Assembly: GCA_029865445.1 (NCBI GenBank) | Contig: JAOUGY010000117.1 | Coordinates: 1-10,429 of the forward strand | DNA: 10,429 nucleotides | Reading direction: 5' to 3' | Source: Acidimicrobiia bacterium | GTDB taxonomy: Bacteria; Actinomycetota; Acidimicrobiia; Spongiisociales; ZC4RG35 | Part shown: positions 1 through 5,905 of the stretch, one piece after another | Position numbering within the stretch: position 1 is the stretch's first letter | Layout of the letters: every line of letters starts with the position of its first letter | Translations under genes and position numbers: made by a program | The notes under the pieces: model-generated | Seen by the model: only the letters and a program-made list of their open reading frames with translations | What the model was told of the DNA's origin: nothing | Database searches by the model: none

Positions 1-41
1 CCAAACCCTCCGATCACGCCCCGTTGATCGTCGAGTTCTGA
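1..41 (+). CDS. xth: C-terminal end of exodeoxyribonuclease III (partial, 5' part outside window)
   Basis: Reading from base 3, the plus strand encodes 12 residues ending in a TGA at 39-41: KPSDHAPLIVEF. The string PSDHAP followed by a short hydrophobic strand is the characteristic C-terminus of the exonuclease III/AP endonuclease family; the Asp-His pair there is part of the catalytic site, where His acts as the general base. These enzymes cut DNA at abasic sites and degrade 3' ends during base excision repair. Only the tail is visible, so the identification rests on one motif in the right place relative to a stop codon. The gene is convergent with trmL, leaving four bases between the two stop codons. 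Another member of the same phosphatase/nuclease superfamily is possible. Confidence 0.6.
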   Translation, partial: KPSDHAPLIVEF

Positions 42-45
42 GCCT

Positions 46-510
46 CTACTCAGCGCCTTCGAACCCGTTTTGACGCCAGGCCTCGAACACGACGATCGCC
101 GCCGAGTTGGACAGGTTGAGGCTCCGCACGCCGGGTCGCATCGGGATCGACACGACATCGGTCACAAACGGTGCGGAGAGCACCTCGTCGGGCAACCCGA
201 CCGACTCGGGACCGAACAACAGCGAGTCGCCCGGCCGATACCTCACATCGGTGAACCGTGTTTGGCCTCGTTTGGCGAACGCGAACACCCGACGCGGCTG
301 CACGGCATCGATCCATGCCTCGATCCCGGCGTGGGTGCGGACGGTGGCTTTGTCTCGATAGTCCATTCCGGCGCGTCGGAGCTTGGCGTCTGACAGGTCG
401 AACCCGAGCGGTTCGATGAGATGGAGCCGGCACCCCGTGTTGGCCGACAATCGCATCGCGTTGCCCGTATTGGGTGGGATCTCGGGTCGATAGAACACGA
501 TGTCGAACAT
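46..510 (-). CDS. trmL: tRNA (cytidine/uridine 34-2'-O)-methyltransferase, SPOUT family
   Basis: TrmL methylates the ribose 2'-OH of the wobble nucleotide in certain leucine tRNAs, using S-adenosylmethionine. The protein is 154 residues from the ATG at 508-510, close to the roughly 157 residues usual for the single-domain family. The three SPOUT motifs are all present: the N-terminal segment RPEIPPNTGNAMRLSANTG (8-26), the knot strand LLFGPESVGLP (97-107), and the C-terminal SIPMRPGVRSLNLSNSAAIV (121-140), which forms the trefoil knot and the cofactor pocket. The reading frame stays open upstream to 672, but the extra 54 residues are arginine-rich, have no family counterpart and would cross most of the intergenic region, so the ATG at 510 is preferred. 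No strong Shine-Dalgarno sequence precedes it. The protein acts in the cytoplasm, probably as a dimer. Confidence 0.9.
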   Translation of the reverse strand: MFDIVFYRPEIPPNTGNAMRLSANTGCRLHLIEPLGFDLSDAKLRRAGMDYRDKATVRTHAGIEAWIDAVQPRRVFAFAKRGQTRFTDVRYRPGDSLLFGPESVGLPDEVLSAPFVTDVVSIPMRPGVRSLNLSNSAAIVVFEAWRQNGFEGAE

Positions 511-618
511 GGGGCCTCGTCTCGCTCGCCGGTATTGTCGTCCATCCCAGCTCGCCGAGCGCCGCACCGCCGCGACTCCGCGTTCAGACGACGGGTCCGG
601 GTACCAACGAGGGGCTCC

Positions 619-624
619 TAGGCT
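619..624 (+). promoter_or_regulatory. Possible -10 element for the ABC transporter operon
   Basis: TAGGCT fits the TANNNT form of an actinobacterial -10 box and ends 10 bases before the ATG at 635, which has no Shine-Dalgarno sequence. Transcription from it would give a leader of only about three bases. I see no convincing -35 element, so this is weak. The 124-base gap between trmL and this operon (511-634) is divergent and shows no other clear signal. Confidence 0.25.
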
Positions 625-634
625 CGGTTCCCGT

Positions 635-1363
635 ATGCCGGACATCGCCGCCTCCACCGAACGCGCAACCAAGATCTACATGTCTGGACCCGCCGAGGTT
701 CGGGCACTCGACGACGTGACGGTCGCATTCCACAAGGGCCGGTTCAGCGCCATCATGGGCCCGTCGGGTTCCGGGAAGTCAACTCTCCTCCACTGCCTCG
801 CCGGCCTCGACTCGGTGACGGGCGGGAAGGTCTACCTTGGAGAGCAGGATCTCGGCACCCTGTCGGATCGCGAGTTGACGTTGCTGCGACGGAGCCGCGT
901 CGGATTCATCTTCCAGGCGTTCAACCTGATCCCCACTCTCAATGCGACAGAGAACATCACGCTGCCGACAGACATCGCAGGGCGGCGACCCGATCGGACC
1001 TGGTTCAACCGGGTGATCGACGTGCTCGGTCTCGGTGATCGCCTGACTCACCGACCGTCTGAGCTCTCCGGCGGCCAGCAGCAGCGGGTGGCGGTAGCCC
1101 GGGCTCTCGTCGCCCGACCCGACATCATCTTCGCCGACGAACCCTCCGGGAACCTGGATTCGAAGTCCGGGGCTCAGCTGCTCGGGTTTCTGCGCCGCGC
1201 CGTGGACGATCTGGGGCAAACGATCGTGATGGTGACCCACGATCCGGTCGCCGCCGCCTATGCCGACCGCGTGGTGTTCCTGGCCGATGGTCGGGTCGTC
1301 GACGAACTCGAGTCTCCAACGTCTGACGCGATCCTCGACCGGATCAAGTCGTTGGAGACGTGA
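635..1363 (+). CDS. ABC transporter ATP-binding protein, MacB/LolD type
   Basis: This is a complete 242-residue nucleotide-binding subunit with every motif intact: Walker A GPSGSGKST (42-50), Q-loop Gln94 in FIFQAFNLIP, signature LSGGQ (144-148), Walker B IIFADEP (164-170) with catalytic Glu169, D-loop SGNLD (171-175) and H-loop His202. The FQAFNLIPTLNATENI stretch after the Q-loop is typical of the LolD/MacB/FtsE group, whose ATPases drive FtsX-type permeases that move or extract substrates at the outer face of the membrane instead of pumping through a channel. The ATG at 635 is chosen because the family fold begins about ten residues later; the frame is open from 500, but the extra 45 residues resemble no family sequence. 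The permease gene begins one base after the stop codon, so the two are surely co-transcribed. The substrate cannot be read from this subunit. Confidence 0.93.
   Translation: MPDIAASTERATKIYMSGPAEVRALDDVTVAFHKGRFSAIMGPSGSGKSTLLHCLAGLDSVTGGKVYLGEQDLGTLSDRELTLLRRSRVGFIFQAFNLIPTLNATENITLPTDIAGRRPDRTWFNRVIDVLGLGDRLTHRPSELSGGQQQRVAVARALVARPDIIFADEPSGNLDSKSGAQLLGFLRRAVDDLGQTIVMVTHDPVAAAYADRVVFLADGRVVDELESPTSDAILDRIKSLET
1354..1358 (+). promoter_or_regulatory. Ribosome binding site of the permease gene
   Basis: GGAGA lies inside the last codons of the ATPase gene, 6 bases before the GTG at 1365. It supports the GTG as the start of the permease and suggests translational coupling, because the ATPase stop codon is between the site and the start. 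Confidence 0.6.
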
Positions 1364-1364
1364 C

Positions 1365-3905
1365 GTGTGGCGGGCAACATGGAAAGGGCTCTTGGGCCAC
1401 AAGCTCCGTCTCGCCCTCACGGCGCTTGCGATCTTCCTCGGCACCAGCTTCGTCGCCGGCTCCTATGTCTTCACCGACACGCTCGGGGGCCTCTTCGACA
1501 ATCTCTTCTCCAGCGCCTTCGCCGGAACGGACGTCCTGGTTCAGGCCACCGTCGATGAAGACCTGTCCTTCGTCCAGAGGGCACGGTTCGACCCGGAAGT
1601 GGTGGATGCCATCCAGGCGGTGGAAGGAGTCGAGGCGGCGGAGGGGACCGTTGGAGGGTTCGCAAACCTCGCCACTCCCGACGGTGAAGTTCTGGGAGGT
1701 CAAGGACCGCCCACGATCGGCTCGGCGTGGATCGAGGTCGGCAATCCGTTCGAGCTGAGGGATGGCCGCCCACCCGCCGCCGACGGAGAGATGGTCCTCG
1801 ACAAGGCATCGGCCGATCGCTTCGGTCTGACCGTAGGACAGGAGATCCTCGTGATCACGCTGGGCCGCCCGGAGCGTTTTGAGATCGTCGGGCTCATCGG
1901 GCTGGGCTCGAGTGACGGATTTGGCGGAGCGACCGCGATCGGCGTCGATCCGGTGGCCGCCGACCGCATCTTCGGGGCAGACGGGCAGATCGACGCCGTG
2001 AACGTGGTGGCCCGGGACGGTGTCGACCCCGCGCTCCTGGCCGAGCAAATTCAGACAGTCCTCCCGGACGGCGTTCGCGCGCTCGATGCCCGGCTCGCCG
2101 CCGAAGAGCAACTCGCCGGTTTCAAACAGGCGCTCGGCTTCATCAACACGTTCCTCTTGGTGTTCGGACTCGTGGCGCTCTTCGCCTCCACGTTCCTCAT
2201 CCAAAACACCTTCCAGATCATCGTGACCCAACGCACCCGGGAACTCGCCATGTTCCGGGCAATCGGCGCCACCCGCCGCCAGATCATGGCGATGGTGCTG
2301 GGAGAGGCGACGATCGTGGCCATCCTCGCTTCGGCGGCCGGGGTGGGTGGCGGCATCGGCCTGGCGGAGGCCATCAGGTGGGCATTCGAACGCTTCGGCG
2401 GGGACATCCCGTCCGGCGACCTGGTGGTGGCACGGCGCACCGTGGGGGCGGCGCTGTTGACCGGACTGGTCGTGACCCTGGTCTCCGCCCTGATCCCGGC
2501 TCTCAATGCATCACGGATCCTGCCGGTGGCGGCGATGCGTGAAGCAGTGTCACCTCCGCGGCGTCGCAGCCTCCGCAGACGTGGCTTCACCGGGGCAATC
2601 CTGGCAGGAATCGGAGTGGCACTGTTGTTCGCCGGGCTGCGCGGATTCCGTACCGCCGGATTGTCGCCGGTGGCGTTCGTGGGCGCAGGCGCCGGTTCGC
2701 TGTTCGTGGGGATCGCGGTCCTCACGCCCCTGTTCACACGCCCGCTGGGCCGAACCCTGGGAGCCCCGGTGGCCGCCATGGGCACAATCGGCCGGTTGGC
2801 CCGCGAAAACGCCGTGCGAAGCCCGCGGCGAACGGCTGCAACCTCCTCGTCCATCATGATCGGCACGGCGCTGGCGGCGCTCGCTCTCATCCTCGGCTCC
2901 AGTCTCGACACGACCACCGATGCCTTGATCCGGGACCGATTCCGATCGGACTTGATCGTCCAGCCGGGAGGTTTCGGAGGCGCCGAGCTGAGCCCGCGGG
3001 TGGCGGTCGAACTCGCCGAGCTACCGGAGGTGTCGGCGCTGGTGGCCATCCGCCGCAACGCCGCCGAAATAGACGGCGACACCGAGTTCGTGGCCTCGGC
3101 CGACATGGCTCGCCTCGTCGAACTGGTGCGGTTCGAGAATCGACAGGGACGGATGGACCAGATCACCGACTCTCAGGTCGCGATCTCCACCGACCTCGCC
3201 GGCGACGCCGACGTCGGGCTGGGAGATCCCATTGTCATCACCTTCGGGAGCAGCGGGGACCAGTCGTTCACCGTTGGCGCCGTGTTCGAGGCCGACGGCC
3301 CCGGCTCCGATCTCTACATGACACCCGCGGCCTGGGAGGCGAACTTCGTCGAGCGATTCGACTCTTCGATCTTCGTGAACCTCGCCGAAGGTGTTGGCCT
3401 CGAGGCCGGTCGGGAGGCCTTGACCGCCGTGACGGCCAAGTACCCGGGGACAAACGTCCTCGATCAGAACCAGTTCGCAGAGGAGGCGAAATCACAGATC
3501 CGTCAGTTCATCGGACTCGTGTTCGCCTTGCTGGCACTGACGTTGCTGATCGGGTTCGTGGGGATCCTCAACACGCTCCTGCTGTCGATAATCGAACGAA
3601 CGCGTGAGATCGGCTTGCTCCGGGCCGTCGGGACGACGCGCCGCCAGCTCTCCCGGATGGTCACATGGGAGGCTGTGATCGTGGCTGTGTTCGGTGCGGT
3701 CCTCGGCCTCACACTGGGCGTGTTCTTCGGTTGGGCGGTCATCACGTCACTTCAGGCCGACGACGTCGAAATACTCCTGTCGATCCCGGGAACGTGGCTG
3801 GCGGCGGCGGTGGCCGTGGCAGCCGTCTCCGGTGTCGTGGCAGCGGTCTACCCGGCCCGAAGAGCTTCACGACTCAACGTGCTCGCTGCGATCGCCTATG
3901 AGTGA
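1365..3905 (+). CDS. ABC transporter permease with two FtsX domains (MacB-like)
   Basis: This 846-residue membrane protein is the partner of the preceding ATPase. Hydrophobicity suggests ten membrane segments: about 15-36, 258-282, 316-337, 360-381, 408-426, 432-455, 495-514, 715-739, 771-794 and 811-831. Large extracytoplasmic domains lie at about 40-255 and 515-712, matching MacB periplasmic core-like domains. Two FtsX domains are recognisable by the repeated cytoplasmic motif RTRELAMFRAIGATRRQ (residues 290-306) and RTREIGLLRAVGTTRRQ (745-761), which contacts the ATPase; the protein therefore looks like an internal duplication. The GTG start is supported by a well-spaced GGAGA and by the N-terminus WRATWKGLLGHKLRLALTAL, typical of this family. 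In Gram-positive bacteria such systems export lipoproteins, peptides or antibiotics, or remodel the envelope; the substrate here is unknown. No membrane-fusion protein gene is adjacent. The last 10 bases overlap the convergent gene at 3896. Confidence 0.92.
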   Translation: MWRATWKGLLGHKLRLALTALAIFLGTSFVAGSYVFTDTLGGLFDNLFSSAFAGTDVLVQATVDEDLSFVQRARFDPEVVDAIQAVEGVEAAEGTVGGFANLATPDGEVLGGQGPPTIGSAWIEVGNPFELRDGRPPAADGEMVLDKASADRFGLTVGQEILVITLGRPERFEIVGLIGLGSSDGFGGATAIGVDPVAADRIFGADGQIDAVNVVARDGVDPALLAEQIQTVLPDGVRALDARLAAEEQLAGFKQALGFINTFLLVFGLVALFASTFLIQNTFQIIVTQRTRELAMFRAIGATRRQIMAMVLGEATIVAILASAAGVGGGIGLAEAIRWAFERFGGDIPSGDLVVARRTVGAALLTGLVVTLVSALIPALNASRILPVAAMREAVSPPRRRSLRRRGFTGAILAGIGVALLFAGLRGFRTAGLSPVAFVGAGAGSLFVGIAVLTPLFTRPLGRTLGAPVAAMGTIGRLARENAVRSPRRTAATSSSIMIGTALAALALILGSSLDTTTDALIRDRFRSDLIVQPGGFGGAELSPRVAVELAELPEVSALVAIRRNAAEIDGDTEFVASADMARLVELVRFENRQGRMDQITDSQVAISTDLAGDADVGLGDPIVITFGSSGDQSFTVGAVFEADGPGSDLYMTPAAWEANFVERFDSSIFVNLAEGVGLEAGREALTAVTAKYPGTNVLDQNQFAEEAKSQIRQFIGLVFALLALTLLIGFVGILNTLLLSIIERTREIGLLRAVGTTRRQLSRMVTWEAVIVAVFGAVLGLTLGVFFGWAVITSLQADDVEILLSIPGTWLAAAVAVAAVSGVVAAVYPARRASRLNVLAAIAYE

Positions 3906-4606
3906 CCGACGCCGAACCACGGCCCCCTAGCCAGTTCGCCCTCTACGATCGCTCGATCTTCTGGATCGGCCACCTCCGCGCACAGGCGGCGCGCCCGATC
4001 GAGATCGGCAGACGCCTCGTCGACGCGGCCCAAGGCGGCAAGCGCCCGCGCCCGCGCTTCATAGGCAAAGGCGATGTCCCAGTCCTCGGCCAGGTCGGGA
4101 TGGCCGGCGATGATCTCCAGGTACCGATCGGCGTGGGTCAGCGCCGACTCGGCCCGGCCGAAGAGAACGAGGGTCCGCGAAATGAGATGCTCGCCGCGGC
4201 CTTGGTGGATGGGGGTCCCGGCCTTCATCCAGTGGTATGTGCTCGCATAGACCCGGTATACGGCTTCGTCGCGGACGTGCGGGGGGAGCGAGTCGGTGTC
4301 GGCATGTTCGTCGATCACGGCCCAGGCCGCATTGTTGAGGCTGACGGCAAACCAGCGGTGGAGGTCACGTTCGTCCACCAAGCGCTCGCCCGCTTCCTCG
4401 ATGAGATCGTGCCACCCCTCGAAACCGAGTTCGCGGGCGAGCACCAGTTGGGCGGATCGGAGGGCGAGCGGCTCGGCGAAGGGAACTCCGGCCGCGGTGA
4501 GTCTGGCCAGAGCCTCGGGGTTTCGCTCGTCAACGAGTCGCTTCAGCTCCTTGGCTCGCTTCTTGAGCCCGGTGATGTTGGGCGAGAACGTGGGCGGCTG
4601 CGTCAT
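3896..4606 (-). CDS. Hypothetical cytoplasmic protein: ankyrin-type N-terminus and TPR-like C-terminus
   Basis: I do not recognise a named family for this 236-residue protein. The first 70 residues (LKKRAKELKRLVDERNPEALARL at 14-36, then AQLVLARELGFEGWHDLIEE at 52-71) resemble the helical segment found before ankyrin repeats in many actinobacterial proteins, where the LAREhGFxxWxxL pattern recurs. Residues from about 142 to 212 form paired helices with TPR character, notably AFAYEARARALAALGRVDEASADLDRARRL (179-208, given here as a span ending in the Leu-Cys at 208-209). There is no signal peptide or membrane segment and no catalytic motif, so a protein-interaction role is likely. The start is secure because a perfect AGGAGG lies just upstream. 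The gene follows marR on the same strand after 148 bases and overlaps the end of the convergent permease gene by 10 bases. Confidence 0.82.
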   Translation of the reverse strand: MTQPPTFSPNITGLKKRAKELKRLVDERNPEALARLTAAGVPFAEPLALRSAQLVLARELGFEGWHDLIEEAGERLVDERDLHRWFAVSLNNAAWAVIDEHADTDSLPPHVRDEAVYRVYASTYHWMKAGTPIHQGRGEHLISRTLVLFGRAESALTHADRYLEIIAGHPDLAEDWDIAFAYEARARALAALGRVDEASADLDRARRLCAEVADPEDRAIVEGELARGPWFGVGHS

Positions 4607-4612
4607 GGGAAG

Positions 4613-4620
4613 AACCTCCT
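4613..4620 (-). promoter_or_regulatory. Strong ribosome binding site of the TPR-like gene
   Basis: Read on the minus strand this is AGGAGGTT, an almost full match to the anti-Shine-Dalgarno sequence, 6 bases before the ATG at 4606. It is the strongest such site in the window and fixes the start codon. It also implies that this mRNA has a true leader, unlike several neighbours. Confidence 0.75.
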
Positions 4621-4687
4621 GGTCGGGCCCGTGTCCGCAGTAGACGAGCTCAGGATGGCTCTCGATTGTGGTGGTCGACTGCCGATT

Positions 4688-4700
4688 GAGCCGGGGGCTC
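4688..4700 (-). terminator. Small GC hairpin between marR and the TPR-like gene
   Basis: GAGCC and GGCTC pair across a three-base loop, 55 bases beyond the marR stop codon. There is no run of T after it on the minus strand and the stem is only five base pairs, so it may be a weak terminator of marR or chance in a GC-rich sequence. The rest of the 148-base gap 4607-4754 shows only the ribosome binding site listed separately. Confidence 0.2.
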
Positions 4701-4754
4701 TTGCCGCGGACGGGGGGCGCATCGGCGCGCTCTACCGGCGAGGATAGCGGAGTG

Positions 4755-5192
4755 TCAGGCGGGCGTTCGGAGCCGGTCCATGACCGTCACCAGTGTTTCG
4801 AGTTCTTCAGGACTGACGCGGCCGATGAACTCCCGCTCGAGTTCAACGAGGTGAACGCTCATCGCTTCCGCGAGTTTGGCGCGACCGGCATCGGTGATGG
4901 CCACGTACTGGACCCGCCGGTCAGATTCACAGTCGCGCCGTCCGGCAAGGCCTTCTTCGTTGAGGCGGTCTACAAGTCGAGTAACACCACCGGAGGTCAG
5001 TGCCACCTGACCGGCCAGCTCTCCCATAGTCATATACCCACCGGATCGTTCTATCCGGAGCAGCGCCTCGAACCAGCCCTGCCCGAGTCCTGCCTGATCT
5101 CGGAGCGATTTGTCGAACATCCGGTTGAGGCGGCTCAGAGCCTCGAGCATCACGCCGTAGGCGTGGATCCGGGGGTCGTCGAATTCGGGCAT
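4755..5192 (-). CDS. MarR-family transcriptional regulator
   Basis: This 145-residue protein has the MarR layout: an N-terminal dimerisation helix pair (about 8-48), a winged helix-turn-helix (about 54-103) with recognition helix TSGGVTRLVDRLNEEGL (66-82) and wing RRDCESDRRVQYVAITDAG (85-103), then C-terminal dimerisation helices (104-143). MarR dimers bind palindromes of roughly 12-20 bp and usually lose affinity when a phenolic or lipophilic ligand, or an oxidant, binds. The wing has Cys88 where many relatives have a proline-containing turn; whether it senses redox state is open. The ATG at 5192 is preferred over an in-frame TTG at 5228 because the TTG overlaps the promoter. The gene is divergent from yceI with 97 bases between the chosen starts, so regulation of yceI and of itself is the natural inference. 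Confidence 0.9.
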   Translation of the reverse strand: MPEFDDPRIHAYGVMLEALSRLNRMFDKSLRDQAGLGQGWFEALLRIERSGGYMTMGELAGQVALTSGGVTRLVDRLNEEGLAGRRDCESDRRVQYVAITDAGRAKLAEAMSVHLVELEREFIGRVSPEELETLVTVMDRLRTPA

Positions 5193-5199
5193 CACCGGA

Positions 5200-5228
5200 A
5201 TCTTAGAGCGCAATATTTGATCTCTCAA
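5200..5228 (-). promoter_or_regulatory. Predicted marR promoter giving a leaderless mRNA
   Basis: On the minus strand TTGAGA (5228-5223) is followed after exactly 17 bases by TAAGAT (5205-5200). Each box matches the sigma-70 consensus at four of six positions or better. Seven bases separate the -10 box from the A of the ATG at 5192, the usual distance to the transcription start, so the transcript would begin at the start codon. This agrees with the absence of a Shine-Dalgarno sequence. Confidence 0.5.
5217..5228. promoter_or_regulatory. Candidate MarR operator (inverted repeat TTGA-N4-TCAA)
   Basis: TTGATCTCTCAA has perfect four-base inverted arms. It lies at the centre of the marR-yceI region and contains both -35 hexamers, one on each strand. 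TTGA/TCAA half-sites of this kind occur in known MarR-family operators. The arms are short, so position and not length is the main argument that this is the regulator's binding site. Confidence 0.4.
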
Positions 5229-5245
5229 GCATCGTCCGGTAGATT
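5217..5245 (+). promoter_or_regulatory. Predicted yceI promoter
   Basis: TTGATC (5217-5222) and TAGATT (5240-5245) are separated by exactly 17 bases and each matches the sigma-70 consensus at four of six positions. Transcription would start near 5252, leaving a leader of about 37 bases that includes the ribosome binding site at 5273-5280. This is the best plus-strand promoter I can see in the window. Confidence 0.55.
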
Positions 5246-5272
5246 ATCTGCACAGTCAGACAATGACCGCTC

Positions 5273-5280
5273 AGAAAGGA
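5273..5280 (+). promoter_or_regulatory. Ribosome binding site that decides the yceI start
   Basis: AGAAAGGA lies 9 bases before the ATG at 5290. An earlier in-frame ATG at 5263 has no such site and would be only about 11 bases from the predicted transcription start, so 5290 is the better start. Confidence 0.55.
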
Positions 5281-5289
5281 TCCAAACAG

Positions 5290-5829
5290 ATGCCCGCCAA
5301 TCCAGAACCCGGCAAATGGGAACTCGACCCGACGCACACCGTCGTGGGATTCGTGGCCCGACACCTGATGGTCACGAAAGTCAGGGGTTCGTTCAAGGCC
5401 TTCTCGGGGACCATCGACATGGGCGAGAACGCGGAGACGAGCTCGGTCGAAGTGTCCATCGACGCCGCTTCCATCGATACCGCCACCAGCGACCGCGACG
5501 ATCACATCCGGTCGGCCGATTTTCTCGATGTGGAGAACCATCCGAGCATCACGTTCAAGTCCACCGGGGTCCGTGCCTCGGGATCTGGCTACGAGGTCGA
5601 CGGCGATCTCACCATCAGAGAAGTGACACGCCCCGTAACGCTCTCGCTTGGATACGACGGAACCGTGGTCGACCCGTGGGGAAACACGCGGGCCGGATTC
5701 ACGGCGTCCACCACGATCGACCGAGAGGACTGGGGACTCACTTGGAATGTGCCCCTCGACGCGGGCGGCGTGCTCGTGAGCAAGGACATCAAGATCGAGA
5801 TCGAGGTCGAGGCCGTTAGAGCCGCCTGA
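5290..5829 (+). CDS. YceI-family lipid-binding-like protein, cytoplasmic type
   Basis: The 179-residue product has the YceI pattern throughout: GKWELDPTHTVVGFVARHL at 8-26, the segment with RDDHIRSADFLDVENHPSI (68-86), GDLTIREVTRPVTL (105-118), and the late strand with DREDWGLTWN (143-152). YceI proteins form a lipocalin-like beta barrel, and structural work on a Thermus member found a polyisoprenoid chain inside; physiological roles remain loosely defined, with links to base, acid or lipid stress and to isoprenoid quinones. No signal peptide is present, in contrast to the secreted E. coli protein, so this form should stay in the cytoplasm. It is divergent from a MarR regulator and has its own predicted promoter and a strong downstream stem-loop, so it is probably transcribed as a single gene. 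Confidence 0.93.
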   Translation: MPANPEPGKWELDPTHTVVGFVARHLMVTKVRGSFKAFSGTIDMGENAETSSVEVSIDAASIDTATSDRDDHIRSADFLDVENHPSITFKSTGVRASGSGYEVDGDLTIREVTRPVTLSLGYDGTVVDPWGNTRAGFTASTTIDREDWGLTWNVPLDAGGVLVSKDIKIEIEVEAVRAA

Positions 5830-5834
5830 CCCCC

Positions 5835-5881
5835 CACCTCACCCCGGGAGCCCTCCCACACCGCCCTCCCGGGGTGAGGTG
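5835..5881. terminator. Perfect 16-bp stem-loop between convergent yceI and MFS genes
   Basis: The arms 5835-5850 and 5866-5881 (CACCTCACCCCGGGAG and its exact complement) pair over 16 bases around a 15-base C-rich loop. The structure begins five bases after the yceI stop and ends 24 bases beyond the MFS stop on the other strand, which is the expected place for a bidirectional terminator. Neither side has a T-run after the stem, as is common in high-GC actinobacteria. A repeat element or a binding site is a less likely reading. Confidence 0.7.
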
Positions 5882-5905
5882 AAAACCCTGGGTTCGAGAC
5901 GTCGC

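Noticed and set aside
511..672. Upstream extension of trmL by 54 residues
   Set aside because: The added residues are arginine-rich and unlike any TrmL; the ATG at 510 begins exactly at the conserved MFDIVFYRPEIPPNTG segment and gives the usual family length.
779..1444. Minus-strand open frame of 221 residues opposite the ATPase gene
   Set aside because: It is the complement of intact Walker and signature motifs and shows no domain of its own.
2051..3166. Long minus-strand open frame (371 residues) inside the permease gene
   Set aside because: The translation is a low-complexity Arg/Ala/Ser/Pro mixture antisense to conserved FtsX permease sequence, so it is a shadow.
5193..5228. Upstream TTG start for marR adding 12 residues
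   Set aside because: The TTG coincides with the -35 hexamer and palindrome, and the extra residues are outside the MarR fold.
5263..5289. Upstream ATG start for yceI adding nine residues
   Set aside because: It has no Shine-Dalgarno sequence, whereas AGAAAGGA is well spaced for the ATG at 5290.
4668..5819. Long open frame (383 residues) on the plus strand opposite marR and through yceI
   Set aside because: It is antisense to the clear MarR gene and out of frame with YceI; its translation is rich in Arg and His with no family resemblance, as expected from third-position GC bias.
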